A stretch of 64,000 bases of DNA. It comes from Rhodamnia argentea (taxonomy: Eukaryota > Streptophyta > Magnoliopsida > Myrtales > Myrtaceae). The notes beneath the pieces are model-generated. The model saw nothing but the letters and a program-made list of their open reading frames with translations. It had not been told where the DNA came from and did not search any database. The stretch spans positions 19,689,595 to 19,753,594 of the forward strand of contig NC_063160.1 of the NCBI RefSeq assembly GCF_020921035.1, given 5' to 3'. The translations under genes were made by a program, and so were the position numbers. Below, one piece after another: positions 50,332 through 63,166 of the stretch (positions are counted from its first letter, which is position 1; every line of letters starts with the position of its first letter).

Positions 50332-52482
50332 CTATACTTCCATTCTCCAAGTCACATTATCGGTGCAGCTATCATCTGCCTTCTCTAATGCCGCAACTTT
50401 GGCCCGATATGCAGAGAGCGCAAGTGCGCTCTTTTCCCTTTCATCTGGATGAAACTCAGAAATGTCACTAATAGATCCAGATCGCAAATCTGCCGGAGGG
50501 ATGAAACAGTCTTCTGAGAGACCCGGCACATTAAACGCAACCTCTTCGATCGTCCAACTTTCCTCCATCCTCGTTTTGGTATGGCTCATCGCAGTCTCCC
50601 CAAACCTGAAAAGGGTCACCACGGAATGCCCAGAATGGGCAATCATGATACCATCCACAGGTCTGTAATCATGAAGGAATGAGTTGATTGTTGTTTCCCA
50701 ATAAACAGCATCTCCGCCACCACATTGAATCCGAGTCAGATGAGAATCCTCCAGGTAAAGAAGAAGTCCTGTTTTCTGGCTAAAATAACCAAATAAGGCG
50801 TGCCTTATGATCTCTGCAGGGCCATCACTCCGGGCCTTTAATGTTTGAGGGTCAGCACAGAGCTTCAAGATAAAGCAATCTTCGCCATTAAGTTTCTTCT
50901 CGCCTACGCACCTCGCATCAGCAAACAGACTCACAGTGGTTCTAGGGTCGAGACCCTGTAAACAGAATTATGGCCAAAAGAAGAATTAGCATGGCAAGAC
51001 CACTAACATCACACAGTCACACCAGCAGAGAAAAAGGAGAAAAAAACATAACAATATCGCGAAATAGGTTTCACCTGAAGTGCGCGGCGCAAAGGCCTAA
51101 CAGGGCCTTTCGCCGTGTGCGCACCAAGCCATGGTGTGTGTCGCCAAACAAGTTTGCCATTGCAGCCAGCATGAACTTTACTTCCTCCAACTGCAAGCTC
51201 CACATACCACATATCTGGATCCATCTGCCACAGCACAAAACCACCTGCGTGTGCAGAATTCCTATTCTTGATCACCTTCGAAGCAGTTTCGAACTCCGAA
51301 GTGGTCATCCTCACCTTTCCCATTGCATAGGCATTTTTAACAGAGTTCTGGAGCATCTGCCCGCCAGAAGCGGCCGTGTACTGTTGCAGAATGTATTGCG
51401 CAGAAGAAGTTTCCTGAGACACAACCCACGATAAGAAGTCAGATTTAGTTTCACAGAGTCGAAGTAGTTTCCGCATGAATGGTTAATAGCTCCAAAAAGC
51501 AAACAAATCAATCCCCTCGTCGAACAATTCGACATAAACAAAACGTCTACACAAACAGCCCCAATTTGTTAGAACCCATCGAAATAAGAAAACGACATCA
51601 GGTTTCTCAGTTTGCATTTGGCATGTATAGCTTCTTAACCATCTACTAAAATTGCATGAACACGGATCACAGTGGGAACAAGATTATGAAAGATCAGTCT
51701 CCAGTCGCTGCTCAGTGGAGATGCAAGTCGTTTCGGTGACAAAGTTCTTATCTCTTAAGTGCAAAGTCGAGATTCTAAAACAACAGTATCCCATCACTCA
51801 ATGCTAACAGTAACAACTAACAACAGATACAGTTAACAAAAGAAACCGAACATTAATGCATAGCAAGAACAGTGGAAAAGACCGATCCCAGTCAGATTCC
51901 CTCGCTAACTGTTGACCTCTACAAAACCTTTCCTATCTGTGCTCGATCGTAAACCGAACCGCTTTGACACCACCAAGAGCGGAGCCAAAAGAAAAGAAAA
52001 GAAAAAGAACAGGGGAGAGAGAGACCGGGGGTGGGGAGGGGTCTCACAATGGGAGTGTCCTTGATACTGAGAAGAGGCAGAGGGTCGAGAGAGCTGACGT
52101 GGACCGGCGCGAGAGGCGCGCCGAGCACCCCGAGCAACACCCTCAGATCAGACCTCCGGCACGCCGCAGAGCTCACCGACGGCGCTCTGTAAAGCTGGCC
52201 TTTCACCCACTGGCCCAGGGCCGACCCGTTGTTCCTCCTCGGGTCGCCCGTCTCGCCCCCGTCCGGATCCGGGCCCTCCATCAACGGCGCAAGCGCCCCA
52301 CCCACGGGCCTCAAGCTCCCGGATCTCCAAACCACCGGGTCGGGTGGGGAGGTGAGGGCGCCGCCGGTCTTCTTCCGGCGGAGCAGGCCCGACATGGGAG
52401 ACCCGCCCCGGGAACGGGACGGGGACAGGGTCCGGATCACTTCTTGCTTGAGGGACGAGAAGAAACCGTGCTTCTTCTCCAT
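50332..52482 (-). CDS. DUF620 family protein
   Basis: Three exons (52482-52048, 51413-51075, 50955-50332) join in frame to 465 residues, the usual length for plant DUF620 proteins. The N-terminus MEKKHGFFSSLKQEVIRTLS and LLRRKK are typical. The core contains QYTAASGG, MGKVRMTTSEFE, GGFVLWQMDPDMWYVELAVG and WRHTPWLGAHTAKGPVRPLR. The last exon carries GLDPRTTVSLFADARC and RIQCGGGDAVYWETTINSFL. No catalytic motif is known for the family, so function is unassigned. Pro/Gly/Arg-rich residues 35-100 are probably disordered. A GA tract and a long AT tract lie in the leader/promoter. Confidence 0.93.
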
Positions 52483-52589
52483 GTTCGAACAGAGAGATGG
52501 TGCGCGCTTGCAGCAACAAGAGAAGAGAGAAAGAACTAGAGGGAGAAAGTGAGCGAGAGGGAGAAAAAGGAGGGAGGAGTTATCTTCAT

Positions 52590-52610
52590 GAGAGAGAGAG
52601 AGAGAGAGAG
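52590..52610. repeat. (GA)n tract in the DUF620 leader
   Basis: About 10 GA units (CT on the sense strand) about 110 bp upstream of the DUF620 ATG. Confidence 0.9.
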
Positions 52611-52744
52611 GAGTTGCAGGAAAGCGCAGCGGAAGTGGGAACAATACTTCCGTTTTTGAAGTGTGTGCGAGGGACCGAGCGGGGCAAAGGCAGCGTGCGT
52701 GCGAGTGCCACCGTGTGAAAACAAAGCAGGAGAAGCCGGCTTCA

Positions 52745-52749
<5 letters not shown>

Positions 52750-52795
<46 letters not shown>
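52750..52795. repeat. (AT)n microsatellite, ~23 units
   Basis: A pure AT run followed by a T tract, about 270 bp upstream of the DUF620 ATG. Probably highly length-polymorphic. Confidence 0.97.
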
Positions 52796-52799
<4 letters not shown>

Positions 52800-52804
<5 letters not shown>

Positions 52805-54650
52805 TTTGCCTTTCTATTTTTCGTTTGGCTAAAAGTAACAGATAAAATAATAATGTCGCTCCAGTATAGACAGTAAAAAAAAAAAAATCAGAATTAAAAT
52901 CAAAACACCCATAAAAGCTGGGATATCCCACAAGCCTAACCATAGCAATAGCCCTTAGAATAGCAATATAAATCAGCATGGTTTTTGTGGACATAAAGTT
53001 TGATTTTGATTGAGGCGAAGCAATTAATTAATAGCGAGCATGAGCAGTTTGTAAAGAGCTAAACAATCGAGCGAGAACCCGCTGAATTGAGCATGAAATT
53101 CTAAAGAAATTCACACGTCCGATTCTTCGGGGAGCATCGATCGAGCGAAAAAAATTGAAAATTCAAACGATCTGGCAATATGATGAGATGTTGATGTCAC
53201 GATAATTGCTTCAGAGTTTTTCTTTTTCGGACCTTTTACGAGTTGATATCTAATTTATGCAGAACGACCAAATATTTTTCTAATAATTTGGGTTGGGTGG
53301 CGTCTACATTCTAGGATATTTGGTGCATTATTTGCCCCGCATGCAGTTTTGAATCGGAACGGCCACAATGCAATTCCACCACGAAAACTCGCGCGGTTCC
53401 AGCTCCCGGTGCGTACTCGCTCACATCGTGGCTAATCTCGCGATTTATTTGAGCGGCCGATGGGACCCCGGGAGCAACGCGCGTGCAGCGACGCGCTGTC
53501 ATCAAACTAGGGAGAGTGGCGTCGATTGCTCTCTTTACTCGCAGCGCGTGAGGCCGTTTTGGCCGTAGGCCCATAGCTACTGTTTAAATGTCCTTTCTAC
53601 CCCTCCCCCTCCCCCTCCCCCGTTGGTGCGCTCCAGCTAAGCCCCGTGGTCAGTCAAGCACGTTCTCGGCAGTCAACGGGATCATAACTCTACAGCCCTG
53701 GTAAAATAATACATTATACGAAACATTAGGATTTTATATTTTATATTATTTTTTTTCGTAGACGTCTAAGAATAGATCGATAGGCTCGCGAATGTAATCG
53801 AATTCCCTAAATTCGCCTCGATGATTTTTCTTGTAAAATGAGACATAACAATTAATAAGTACCAAAGTTACCGTTAAATTCCGGTAAATAAGCAAAAGCC
53901 CATGGAGAGTCAATTTCCAATTTCCCAATTACCTCTTCAGCTGAGGTCGAGCAAGATAAGTCGCGCTCGATCGGCTCCGAACCACACTTCAAGCAACGAG
54001 CCCCGAGTCAAGTTTGAGCGCGGGCATTGAAATGACTCGACGCGACTCGACTCGACTTATGCACTGACTTTCAAGTACCCTTGGTGTCCAAAATTCCACG
54101 ACTTCCCGTCTTTTCATATAACGTAATCGAACAATCTTGAGGACGCAAATAAGAACAGAAGCCGATCGATCAGAAGCGCGAGATCCCAAAATAGACGGAC
54201 AAACAACGTGCGCTCGAATCTCATTTTATTGGGCGGCATGTCAGTTTGCGATTTGGCATTGGCCATTGGCATTTTAGAAATATGGCGGAAATAGACGGCG
54301 GGACATGCACGTCATCTTCTGTGGGAGGAGGACGACGGTCCGACGGATCGACTGTCCTTCAACGAAGAAGACGACGAGCATCGACCATGCGATGACGAAA
54401 GGCTTGCAAAGAAGAAAGAAAGAAAAAGAAAAAGCGCCTCCCTTTCTGAAAAAGGAGGCCGTGTGCCCATCTTCCGAACGCGTTTTTCCTTCTTTTGAGC
54501 TCGTTGCTGGGGTTTCCCACTTCAAATGCGAATCGTTTCCAGCTATCTCTCAGCGGAAATTCTTATCCCCCGCGCAACTTGCTTCGATTAGAATCCAAAC
54601 GGCACAGGGATTCTCCAAAAGCAACGATTTCTACACCTTCTTTTCCAATC
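52800..54650. other. Intergenic region, no gene recognised
   Basis: Contains a CCCCCT tract (53598-53621), GC-rich DNA at 53380-53570 and AT-rich DNA at 53700-53900. Nothing coding is recognisable before 54656. Confidence 0.4.
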
Positions 54651-54655
54651 CGAAA

Positions 54656-54755
54656 ATGACAACTCCTCCTTTGGAGAAGAATCCCACTCTCGTGCATCGA
54701 AAGTGTGTAGAGCCCTTCAATTCGTTTTTCCACCCTTGGGATGCATCGGCTCAAG
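54656..54755 (+). other. Possible first coding exon of an unidentified gene, cut off by a retroelement
   Basis: ATG at 54656 (MTTPPLEKNPTLVHRK) follows a T/C-rich leader-like stretch and runs 100 nt to a good donor (CAAG|GTGCGT). No later exon is found before the copia element at 55091 or after it. It may be a spurious frame or the remnant of an interrupted gene. No homology recognised. Confidence 0.2.
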
Positions 54756-55090
54756 GTGCGTCGTATTTGGGAAGTGGTCCTCGATCAAGCATAATACCGT
54801 CGTCAAAGTATCTCACATCACTTGTTTGTGCCATACATCATTTTGCTCTGTTTGATTCGTTTCGTCGATGCAGAAATTTTAGTGCCAAATAGCTCGGCAC
54901 TCGACCTCAAAAGAAACGACTTATTGATCCATCGCTTTAAGTTTGAATGCAGTAGATTTCATGTTCAAATCACTATGTTGTCTTCTATTTTTTCTTTTGA
55001 GTGGCAGTCACCATGGCTCTTATCTATAATATCTTTTAGGCCTGTGTGTATCGTCCCACGAAACGCATCTTTACTCCATGTACATGGGTT

Positions 55091-55238
55091 ACGTTAGATA
55101 TATTGTATATATTAGGATTATAATTTTTCCTTTAGTGTATGTATTTACGTTTATACCATTTTTTGTATGTATACTTATATCGGCCTTGTGCATAATTATA
55201 AATCAAACATTCCATTATTCACTTCTCTAAATTTATCA
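55091..55238 (+). repeat. 5' LTR of the copia element
   Basis: 148 bp, ending TTTATCA next to the primer site. Its first bases (ACGTTAG) are degraded relative to TGTTAG in the 3' LTR. Confidence 0.9.
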
Positions 55239-55250
55239 TGGTATCAGAGC
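55239..55250 (+). other. Primer binding site
   Basis: TGGTATCAGAGC directly follows the LTR and matches the 3' end of plant initiator methionine tRNA, the usual copia primer. Confidence 0.9.
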
Positions 55251-55460
55251 CGTGGTTTGCTTTTCTTGTGAGTACTGTACACTAATCCACGACTACGGCG
55301 GTCCCGACGTTGTCTTCATCAATCTGACTTCGCGATTATCCGACTTTGTCTCGCCCGATCTTCTTCGTCTTTAGCCTTGTTCTCGCGATCGACCTCGGGT
55401 TCTATCTTCTTCACTCATATATATATTTGCTTCCACTTTGATTTATTGATATCAGAATCA

Positions 55461-58400
55461 ATGGCTAATAGTGATCGAATTGATCGCATTGATGTTAAGT
55501 TGGATGGTTCTAATTACGTTATTTGGAAACCCTCGGTGATGGCTGCTCTTGTTTATCGTGATTTATACGAGCATGTTGATGGCACTCGTTCTTGTCCTAC
55601 ATCTTTGTCCGATAATGCTGATCCTAAACCCAATCTTGATCAAATTACGCGATGCGAATATGAAATTAGGGCTTGGCATGTTGCTGATCGGAAAGCATGG
55701 GCAATATTATTTGGTTCTATTAGCCATGATCTTCGCCCCCAATTTACTCGGATTGTTGGTGCAAAACAGTTATGGGATCAAATTGCTGAGATGTTTATGC
55801 AAACAAGTTCCGTTCGTGTTTATCGGTTTATGAAGTGCCACTCGGGGTACATGATCAATTCGTGAATTTTTTTAATTATATGACATCTCTTTGGTCCCAA
55901 CTTGATGTATTGGCTCATCCAGCATGTCCCACGTGTGCTGGTTGCATTACTTGTGCTGCATTTAAACTTGAAGATTAGAACAAGAATCATCTTTACGAAT
56001 TTTTTATGCAACTCTCACCGGATTTTGAGGGGGTTCGAAGTCAGATTCTCTATCGCTATCTTGCACCATCTCTTTCTGATGCAGTCAAAGAACTTCAGGC
56101 TGAGGAAACCAGACAAGGAATTCTTGGTGCTCCTCCATCTCTAGATCTCTCTGCAATACTAGCCACCCCACAGCCTGATTTCCGGTCTGGCTCCTCTCGG
56201 TGTGGTTTCCGGTCCGCCTCCTCTCAACGTGATTTTCGGTCTGGCTAGTCTCGGCGTAGTTCTCAACGTGGTTCTATGCGTGGCTCCTAGTGTGCCTCTT
56301 CTCGGCAAGGTTCGCGTTTTAATTGTAACTTCTGTTAGCAAAATGGACATGCTGAGGATCGATGTTTTCCGAAGATGCGTGATCTTCCCGATGCATCCTC
56401 ACGCTCGGTTGCACCTGTCTCTTCTCCATCCGCAGATCGTGCCACTCCATCCTCGTCTTCGGATGATCGTCTTACTAATATTGAGGCTCGGCTTTCTTGT
56501 TTAGCTCAACTTCATCTTGGTTCTTCCGGTGCATCCTCTACTTTTGCTACTGCATTTGCCGCACAATCCTCACGTGATAGTTTTTCTTGGATTCTTGATT
56601 CTGGGGCTGTTCATCACATGACCGCCTTTGCTCATCATCTCACTCAGGAGACTACACTCAAAAATCCGGAAGGGTTCTTTATAGCTGATGGATCCTCTAT
56701 TACTGCTACTATGCAATGCTTTCTTACTATCCCCGGCAGCTTTAACGTGCCTAATGTGTTGCATATACCGAATTTAGCCCCGAATCTTTTATCCGTTGGG
56801 CAACTTGCTGATGTGGGTTATACGGTGACATTTCTTGTTGATTCTTGTGTTGTATAGGATCGCACGAGTGGCCGGACAATTGGCGGGGGTAGTAGACATT
56901 GAGGATTGTATACGATGCAGCATCTCCGGCTTCCCTCACTTCAACATGTTCTCATTGTCTTCAACCTTGATTGTTGGCACCAGCGTCTAGGTTATATATC
57001 CGCTTCCCATTTGTCTTTTCTACGTCAGCAGGGTGTGCTTGGGCCTATTTTATCTATTGTTATGCGTCCTTGTACTAGTTGTCCTTTAGCTAAGTAATCT
57101 GCACCTTTTTTTTTTTTCGTTAGTTCTTCTATTTCTCCTCCTTGTTTTGATTTAGTACATTCAGATGTTTGGGGTCTTGCCCCCCCAAATTTCTAAAAGT
57201 GGCTTCAAGTATTATGTATCGTTTATTGATGATTATTCTCGTTATACCTGGGTTTATTTCATACGCTCTCGTGATGGATTTCTCTCTATCTATAAAAACT
57301 TTACAACCATGATCTCTACTAAATTCTCTAAAACTACTAAATTTTTTCGTTCTGATTTGGGTGGGGAGTATCTTTCAACAACTTTTCGTTCTTTCTTAAC
57401 TTCTTAGGGAACTTTACCTCGCTTGTCATGTCCGGGTGTTCCTGCTCAAAATGGTCTTGCTGAGCGAAAACATTGTCATATTCTAGTTACTACTCGTGCT
57501 TTCTTGTTGTCCAATTACGTTCCTCTTGAATTTTGGACCGAAGCACTTTCTGCTGATGTCTATCTCATAATCGACTTCCTTCTCTTGTCCTCTCCAAAGC
57601 CACCCCTTACCAACGTCTTTTCTCATTACCACTTACTTATTACCAACTTCGTGTTTTTGGCTGTACGTGTTACATGCTTCTTCCACCCCATGAGCGTACC
57701 AAACTCTTTGTAAGGTCGGTTCGGTGTGCTTTCTTGGGCTACGGCCACGAACATAAAGGATACAGGTGCTATGATCCTTTTTCACGGCGTATTCGTATCT
57801 CTCGTAGTGTTCAATTCTTTGAGCACCTACCGTTCTTTTTTGCCGCCTCTACTTCTTCATAGTTCTCTCCATCTGTTTTTATAGATTTTCCTTTTGATTC
57901 ATCTATTGTTCCTCGTATTATATCTTATCTATCGGACCCAGTGCCACCACCTTCTCTTGTTATGCTTCCTCCCTCGTCTACTTCACCCGCCACTTCGATG
58001 CCTCTTGACAATTCTCGCCCACCGTCCCCTCGGCGGAATCCTTCGTGAGATCACCGTCCTCCGGCTAGGTACGTAGTTGCTACAAGTTATTCTAATGAGT
58101 TTGGTTCCTTTATGGCTGTTGTCCATACTTTGCGGGAACCATCACATTATTGTATGGCCGTACAACATGCCGAATGGTGTGATGCTATGTCCGAGGAATT
58201 TCTGCTCTTGAGCGCACCGGTACATGAGATCTTGTGCTTCTTCTACTAGGGAAGTCCTTGATATCTTATTGTTGGATCTATAAAATCAAGACTCACTCTA
58301 ATGGTAGTATTGAGCGCTATAAAGCGCGTCTCGTTGCATGTGATTTTGATCGGGAGTATGGAATTGATTATGAGGAGACCTTTGCTCCTGTTGCCAAAAT

Positions 58401-59618
58401 GGCTTCTGTTCGTACTCTTCTTGTAGTCGCATCTATTCGTAATTGGCCTCTTTTTCAGCTTGATGTGAATAATGCTTTTTTTCATGGGGTCCTTTAGGAG
58501 GAACTCTATATGCAACCACCTCCTAGTCCGGCTCATTCTCCTGGTTAGATTTGTCGTTTTCGTCGGGCCTTTTATGGTCTCAAACAGGCTCCTCAAGCTT
58601 GGTTTGAACGTTTTGCAGATGTTGTTCGGTTAACTGGTTTGTTCGGAGTGAGAATGATCATGCTATGTTCACTCACACTTCTCCGATTGGTTGTACTATT
58701 CTGTTACTCTATGTTGATGATGTGATTGTTACTAGGGATGACTCTGCTCATATTGCTTATACTAAGCAACATCTTCACCGTCGGTTTGATATGAAGGATC
58801 CGGATTTGTTACGTTATTTTCTCTGTATTGAGGTTGCTCATGATCGATGTGGTATTCTTCTCTCCCAGCAGAAGAACATCATCGACTTTTTAGCTCGTGC
58901 TCGGTTATCTGATACTCGTACTACGGCTACTCCCGTCGAACTTCATTTACAATTTCGTTCGGATGATGGTGAGCCTCTATCCGATGTCACTTGCTATCGG
59001 GCTCTTGTTGGCGGTCTTGTCTATCTTACGACTACTCGTCCCGATATCGCCCATGCTATTCATCTTGTCGGTCGGTTTGTAGCGGCTCCTCGTACAGTTC
59101 ATTATGCTACTGTACTCCGGATTCTGCGATATCTTCATGGTACTACGACATGCTCAGTTTTTCTTCCATCAATTTCCTCACTTGCTCTTCGTGCTTACTC
59201 GATGCTTGATTGGGCTTCGGATGTTATTGATCGCAAGTCTATTACGGGATTTTGTGTCTTTTCGGGTGATTCTCTGATTTCTTGGTGTGCCAAGAAGCAA
59301 CCTGTCGTGTCTCGCTCTTCTATTGAGTCTGAGTATCGTGCTATGGCCGACACTACGATTAAGGTTATTTGGCTTCGTCGTCTCCTTACCGATCTCGGTG
59401 TTGCCTCCTCTAATTCTATTCCTCTTCATTGTGACAACAAGAGTGCTATTCACATTGCTACAAATTCGATTTTTCATGAGCATACCAAGTACATTGACAT
59501 TGATTGTCATATCACGCATAATCAGCTCCAAGCACGTATCATTTCTCTTCCCTTTGTAGCCTCTGTAGCCCAACTTGCCGACTTATTCACTAAATCTTAC
59601 ATCACAACGATTTGCTGA
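55461..59618 (+). pseudogene. Degenerate copia gag-pol
   Basis: Gag starts at ATG 55461 and includes a CCHC zinc knuckle (about 56325-56370) with a stop inside it. Protease has the LDSGA active site (about 56596). Integrase spans about 57150-57480 with its D, D and E positions visible. Reverse transcriptase has LYVDD at about 58705, and RNase H runs about 59180-59500. Stops include TAG at 55976, 56246, 56288, 56336, 56855, 57405, 57860, 58495 and 58546, TAA at 57095 and TGA at 56900, plus frameshifts (about 55850, 57170, 57570, 58230). It cannot be translated as a polyprotein. Confidence 0.9.
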
Positions 59619-59655
59619 TCTTCTTTCCAAACTTTCGTTAGTTGACCCACCTTGA

Positions 59656-59667
59656 GTTTGAGGGGGG
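59656..59667 (+). other. Polypurine tract
   Basis: The purine-rich run ending in GAGGGGGG sits directly before the 3' LTR, the normal plus-strand priming site. Confidence 0.85.
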
Positions 59668-59815
59668 TGTTAGATATATTGTATATATATTAGGACTAGG
59701 GTTTTTCCTTTAGTGTATGTATTTACGTTTATATCTTTCTTTGTATGTATGCTTATATCGGCCTTGTGCCTAATTGTAAATTAAACATTCCATTATTCAC
59801 TTCTCTAAATCTATC
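59668..59815 (+). repeat. 3' LTR of the copia element
   Basis: 148 bp starting TGTTAGATATATTG. It is followed directly by the GGGTT target duplication. Confidence 0.9.
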
Positions 59816-59820
59816 GGGTT

Positions 59821-62800
59821 CAAGGTGATTTGCATGCATATGCATGAGGTCTATTCCAACGGACAAAACCTAGGACATGCTCAAAATAAATCGAAGTCTG
59901 AATAAAAATCAAGAGCATATTATTTTTTTTTTTTTGGGAAAATTGTAATGTAAGGCGCTTTCCTTGATGTCCCGATCATTCTTAATCTTAAGCTTAAGCG
60001 ATATGTGTATATGAATGATTGAAATAGGTTGAGACACCAATAAAATACTCTATTCCAAGTCTATTCATGATATGGATAGGATTGTACATCTTCTTCGTAA
60101 ATTGATCGATCTATTGCCCAAAACATGGTTCGGAGCTCCAGCGAACTTGGCAAGACGCCAAGCGCATGATCCAGTCTACTCGACATGTTGTTGCATGTAT
60201 ATGTTGTCGAGTGAATATCAACGTTGTCAATCGAAGCACGGAAGTTAATTAACTGCTATTGGAATTTCTTTCCCCCTTTTTTTTTTTTTTCATTCTTGTA
60301 ATATGTGGGAGCATCTCATGTGTCATGCTCAAACCTCATGTACACCATTTGGACTGTTGTTGCCCCAGGATTCACGTCAGTTCCCATGAGTCCCATCATG
60401 GATTGAGCTCGATTATTAGAACAAAGAAATATCTTAACTAGGTTGTCCACATCCCACCCAAACAAATTCTCTATTACTATCATGCGAGTGTGCATGATCA
60501 ATCATGGGACCATGGGTGGGCCAACAGATTGATGCTGATCCATACTTTCTTTTGCGGTGTGTATGTTGAGGCATGATGGCCCGCATTGATAGTAACCCCC
60601 ACAGGAAAAGAAAGGAAGAAAAAAAAAAAAATCAAGCACAGTGACAAAAATCGAGGGTTGCTTAAAGAAAAAGGCATTCAAGTCAAGAAGAAGCTCTTGT
60701 TTCATCCTATTGTCAGTTCTACATGTCATGGAAACCTGCTTCTGATGTGCTCTCGGCTAGCAATGAGAGATTTCCTTGAGAAATTAAGTAGGAATAGGTG
60801 GAGGGAGACCGCACGTGTATGAACGACGAGTTGGCCTGTAGAATTTGACGGACTGGGCGAGCGCACGGGTGGAATAAGTTGAGGGGCAAAACTCGACTCT
60901 GATGCCATGTTAGGGAGTGGAACAAGACCGCATACCTCATGATCGACTTCACTATTACGATGTAAAGTGCCAAAATCCAAGGGTTTTGGTTCTTTTTAGG
61001 CTATCGAATTTGCTATTTGGGTGCCTTCTCTCAGGGCTCATTTGCTGTGTCTTGCCACTGTGCTCTTGTAGTTAAAAGAGTTCATTCATTTACTCAAAGG
61101 AATTGCTATCCGACATGCTCTTGTTTTGACCAAAAGTGGAGACATTCCTGTTCCCAGACGCGTTCCTCGTCACAGACCAGGACATCAAAACACAGTGAAA
61201 GTTAGGTATGCAAATACACAGATGATGGAGCTACACAAAAAGGGTTTTGTCCTCGAGTCCGAAATGATGATGGCACTGAAAGGTCTCTCGCCACACCACA
61301 CCAACCTTCCTCTTTACGACTTTGAGCTCATCTGCACGTGCAGTGCTTCCCATCCTCTTTTTCAAAGTGTACGTCTTATTTCGCTTTTTATCTGTTTTAA
61401 CCAAGTGACAGATCAAGAGCTCGTTAATCTCGCGCATTGGATAAGACAATGATATGAGCAAGAGGAAGAAAGGGTGCATAGGCTAAAGGCGCAAGCTTAC
61501 CTGCATTTGATCTGCATGACATGAGCTCATTCGTCTCTTCGATATACTAAGCTCAGGCGCGACTTTAAGCTTTGCGAGATCTTACAGATCGCGATTATCT
61601 GAGCTACGGTTTGTTTGGTCTGATCATAATTAAGTCTGCAAGTTAATATGGAATGCGAAAGTGGGACTGTCCAACACTCTTGTGAAAAGAACCAGCTGAG
61701 AGAGATGGAGACCACCAAAAGGGAACCGAAAACGTTGGACAGTGAAACACAACTTTATTCCGACCAAAAAAAAAAAGACCACAACTTTATAGCCTTTACT
61801 CCCGTCAAGATGAGATAGAAAAGTGCAGCAAAAATAACAGAGATGTCTCCTACGTTACTCGTAATATGTAAGGAAGAGGAAGAGGAGGTCTCCCTCCCTC
61901 TTTTTTACCATATGGAGACCCGATATTCACCTTATTTCACTCGATGGTGACAAACCATCCCTTATTTTATAGCCAAATCAATCTCTAGATATCGTTTTAA
62001 AGAGGTGTTTAACTTTTTCAAAATGTCTTAGTCTGCTCAATTCCTCCTCTCCTCTTTCTGCTTTTCACATGATAATGTCTCCAAAAAGATCTCTCTCTCT
62101 CTCTCTCTTCTCCACTCTCTCTCTCTCTACCAGTCTTTGGAGCCAATGGGATGGCAAAAGTGGAGCCATGGGGTACTGCCAACACCATGTAATAAAAGCA
62201 CACAGTTGTGGATGCCTACGGATATACTTAACTATGTGCTTGGTTGTGCATCAATGTCTTTATACATACACTACTTAAGCAAGGGAGCTTACGCTTGAAT
62301 CTTCTCTGGTTCAGCTCTGAATACCTGGAGCGAAGAAAGCCATCATCATGGCTCCTGACCCATTGTGCTCCTGCAGCTGCAGTTAAAATCGTCTTCAACA
62401 AGTGGGCTCGTTCGTTGCTTAACTACCCCAACTTTTTGACCAACGTACTTCACTTGATTTGAAGTCGAATTTGATGCCAGACCAAGTCCTAGAAAAGGTC
62501 TTGTATGAGTTTATGGTTTGATGGGTCTTGTTTCGACGTCGATAGCCGACGTATGCTGGAGATGGAAGCGGTTTACATGAATCCATCAAAAGGAATTTTC
62601 GAGTGCTGAAGACGTCGTATTTACCTGAATCCCGTCTCTTATACAAAGGGAGCGGATGCGCAAAGACGGAAGCGGTTTGCGTGAATCTGTACTTTAGTCA
62701 TTACGAAGGTTCGACTACTCCGTGTTTTTGAAGAAAATCAAAGAGAAATTAGAGGCGCATTTGAATCTCATTTGAAAAATGATTTTAATGTCATGAAATC

Positions 62801-62966
62801 ATCTCATGCTAAAAAAAATAAATTTGTAAATTATTTTTTCATTTCTTGTTTCTTGTTTCTTTTTCTTTCTCCCTCCACTAGCGACTGCCGTGTTCAAGTT
62901 CGCCGGCTCATCTCTGTAGCCGGTAGGAAGAAGAAAAAGGAAAAACTAAAATGAATTATGTAAATT
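59821..62966. other. Intergenic region, no gene recognised
   Basis: Includes poly-T/poly-A tracts (59924, 60278, 60620, 61770), a CT tract (62089-62108) and frames up to 108 codons without recognisable domains. An LTR-element border is present at 60895-60912. Confidence 0.4.
60895..60912 (-). mobile_element. LTR/primer-site border of a retroelement remnant
   Basis: On the minus strand the sequence reads TAACA followed by TGGCATCAGAGTC, the form of an LTR end next to a methionine-tRNA primer site. An LTR would then lie to the right (from 60908 upward) and an internal region to the left. No partner LTR or coding region was found, so it is probably a solo fragment. Confidence 0.45.
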
Positions 62967-62983
62967 AAAATACTAAAAAAGTT

Positions 62984-63166
62984 TTTTTTTTATATCCGAG
63001 GTTTCTCACGTGCAATTGACTATTTCTCGAGGTGGTGGGATTTTTTTGTCAATACCACCAGATAAGTCCCCCAAGAAGTGATTGGTGGGAGTTGAACCTG
63101 GGACTTCATCGGTTTAACTGTCTAAGACTCAGACGTTTCACCAACTCGTCGGACGCCTCATTGGCA
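62984..63166 (-). mobile_element. tRNA-derived SINE, ~183 bp
   Basis: Read on the minus strand, the element starts near GAGGCGTCCGACGAGTTGG, carries a Pol III B-box (GGTTCAACTCC at about 63100) and an A-box-like GACGAGTTGG about 55 bp before it, and ends in an A tract (T run at 62982-62991 on the plus strand). It is flanked by AAAATACTAAAAAAGTT (62967-62983) and AAAATACTAAAAAGTT (63167-63182), a near-perfect 16-17-bp target duplication. This is the full SINE layout. The family is not identified. Confidence 0.8.

Larger units (their letters stand above)
55091..59815 (+). mobile_element. Ty1/copia LTR retrotransposon, 4.7 kb, degenerate
   Basis: Two 148-bp LTRs (55091-55238 and 59668-59815) flank a gag-pol region in copia order: gag, protease, integrase, reverse transcriptase, RNase H. 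GGGTT occurs on both sides (55086-55090 and 59816-59820), a 5-bp target duplication. A tRNA-Met type primer site and a purine tract adjoin the LTRs. The LTRs differ at about one in ten positions, so the insertion is old. All frames are broken. Confidence 0.95.

Noticed and set aside
51919-52644. 241-codon minus-strand frame extending upstream and downstream of DUF620 exon 1
   Set aside because: The extra residues before the ATG at 52482 are the GA-rich leader, and those after 52048 are intron. The annotated exon with GT donor joins exon 2 in the conserved frame.
60841-60912. Full LTR retrotransposon on the minus strand
   Set aside because: Only the LTR/primer-site border is recognisable; no second LTR, target duplication or pol motifs were found, so only a remnant is reported.
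63060-63166. Functional tRNA gene on the minus strand
   Set aside because: It has box-like motifs but no cloverleaf with paired acceptor stem, and flanking duplications plus an A-tail show a SINE.
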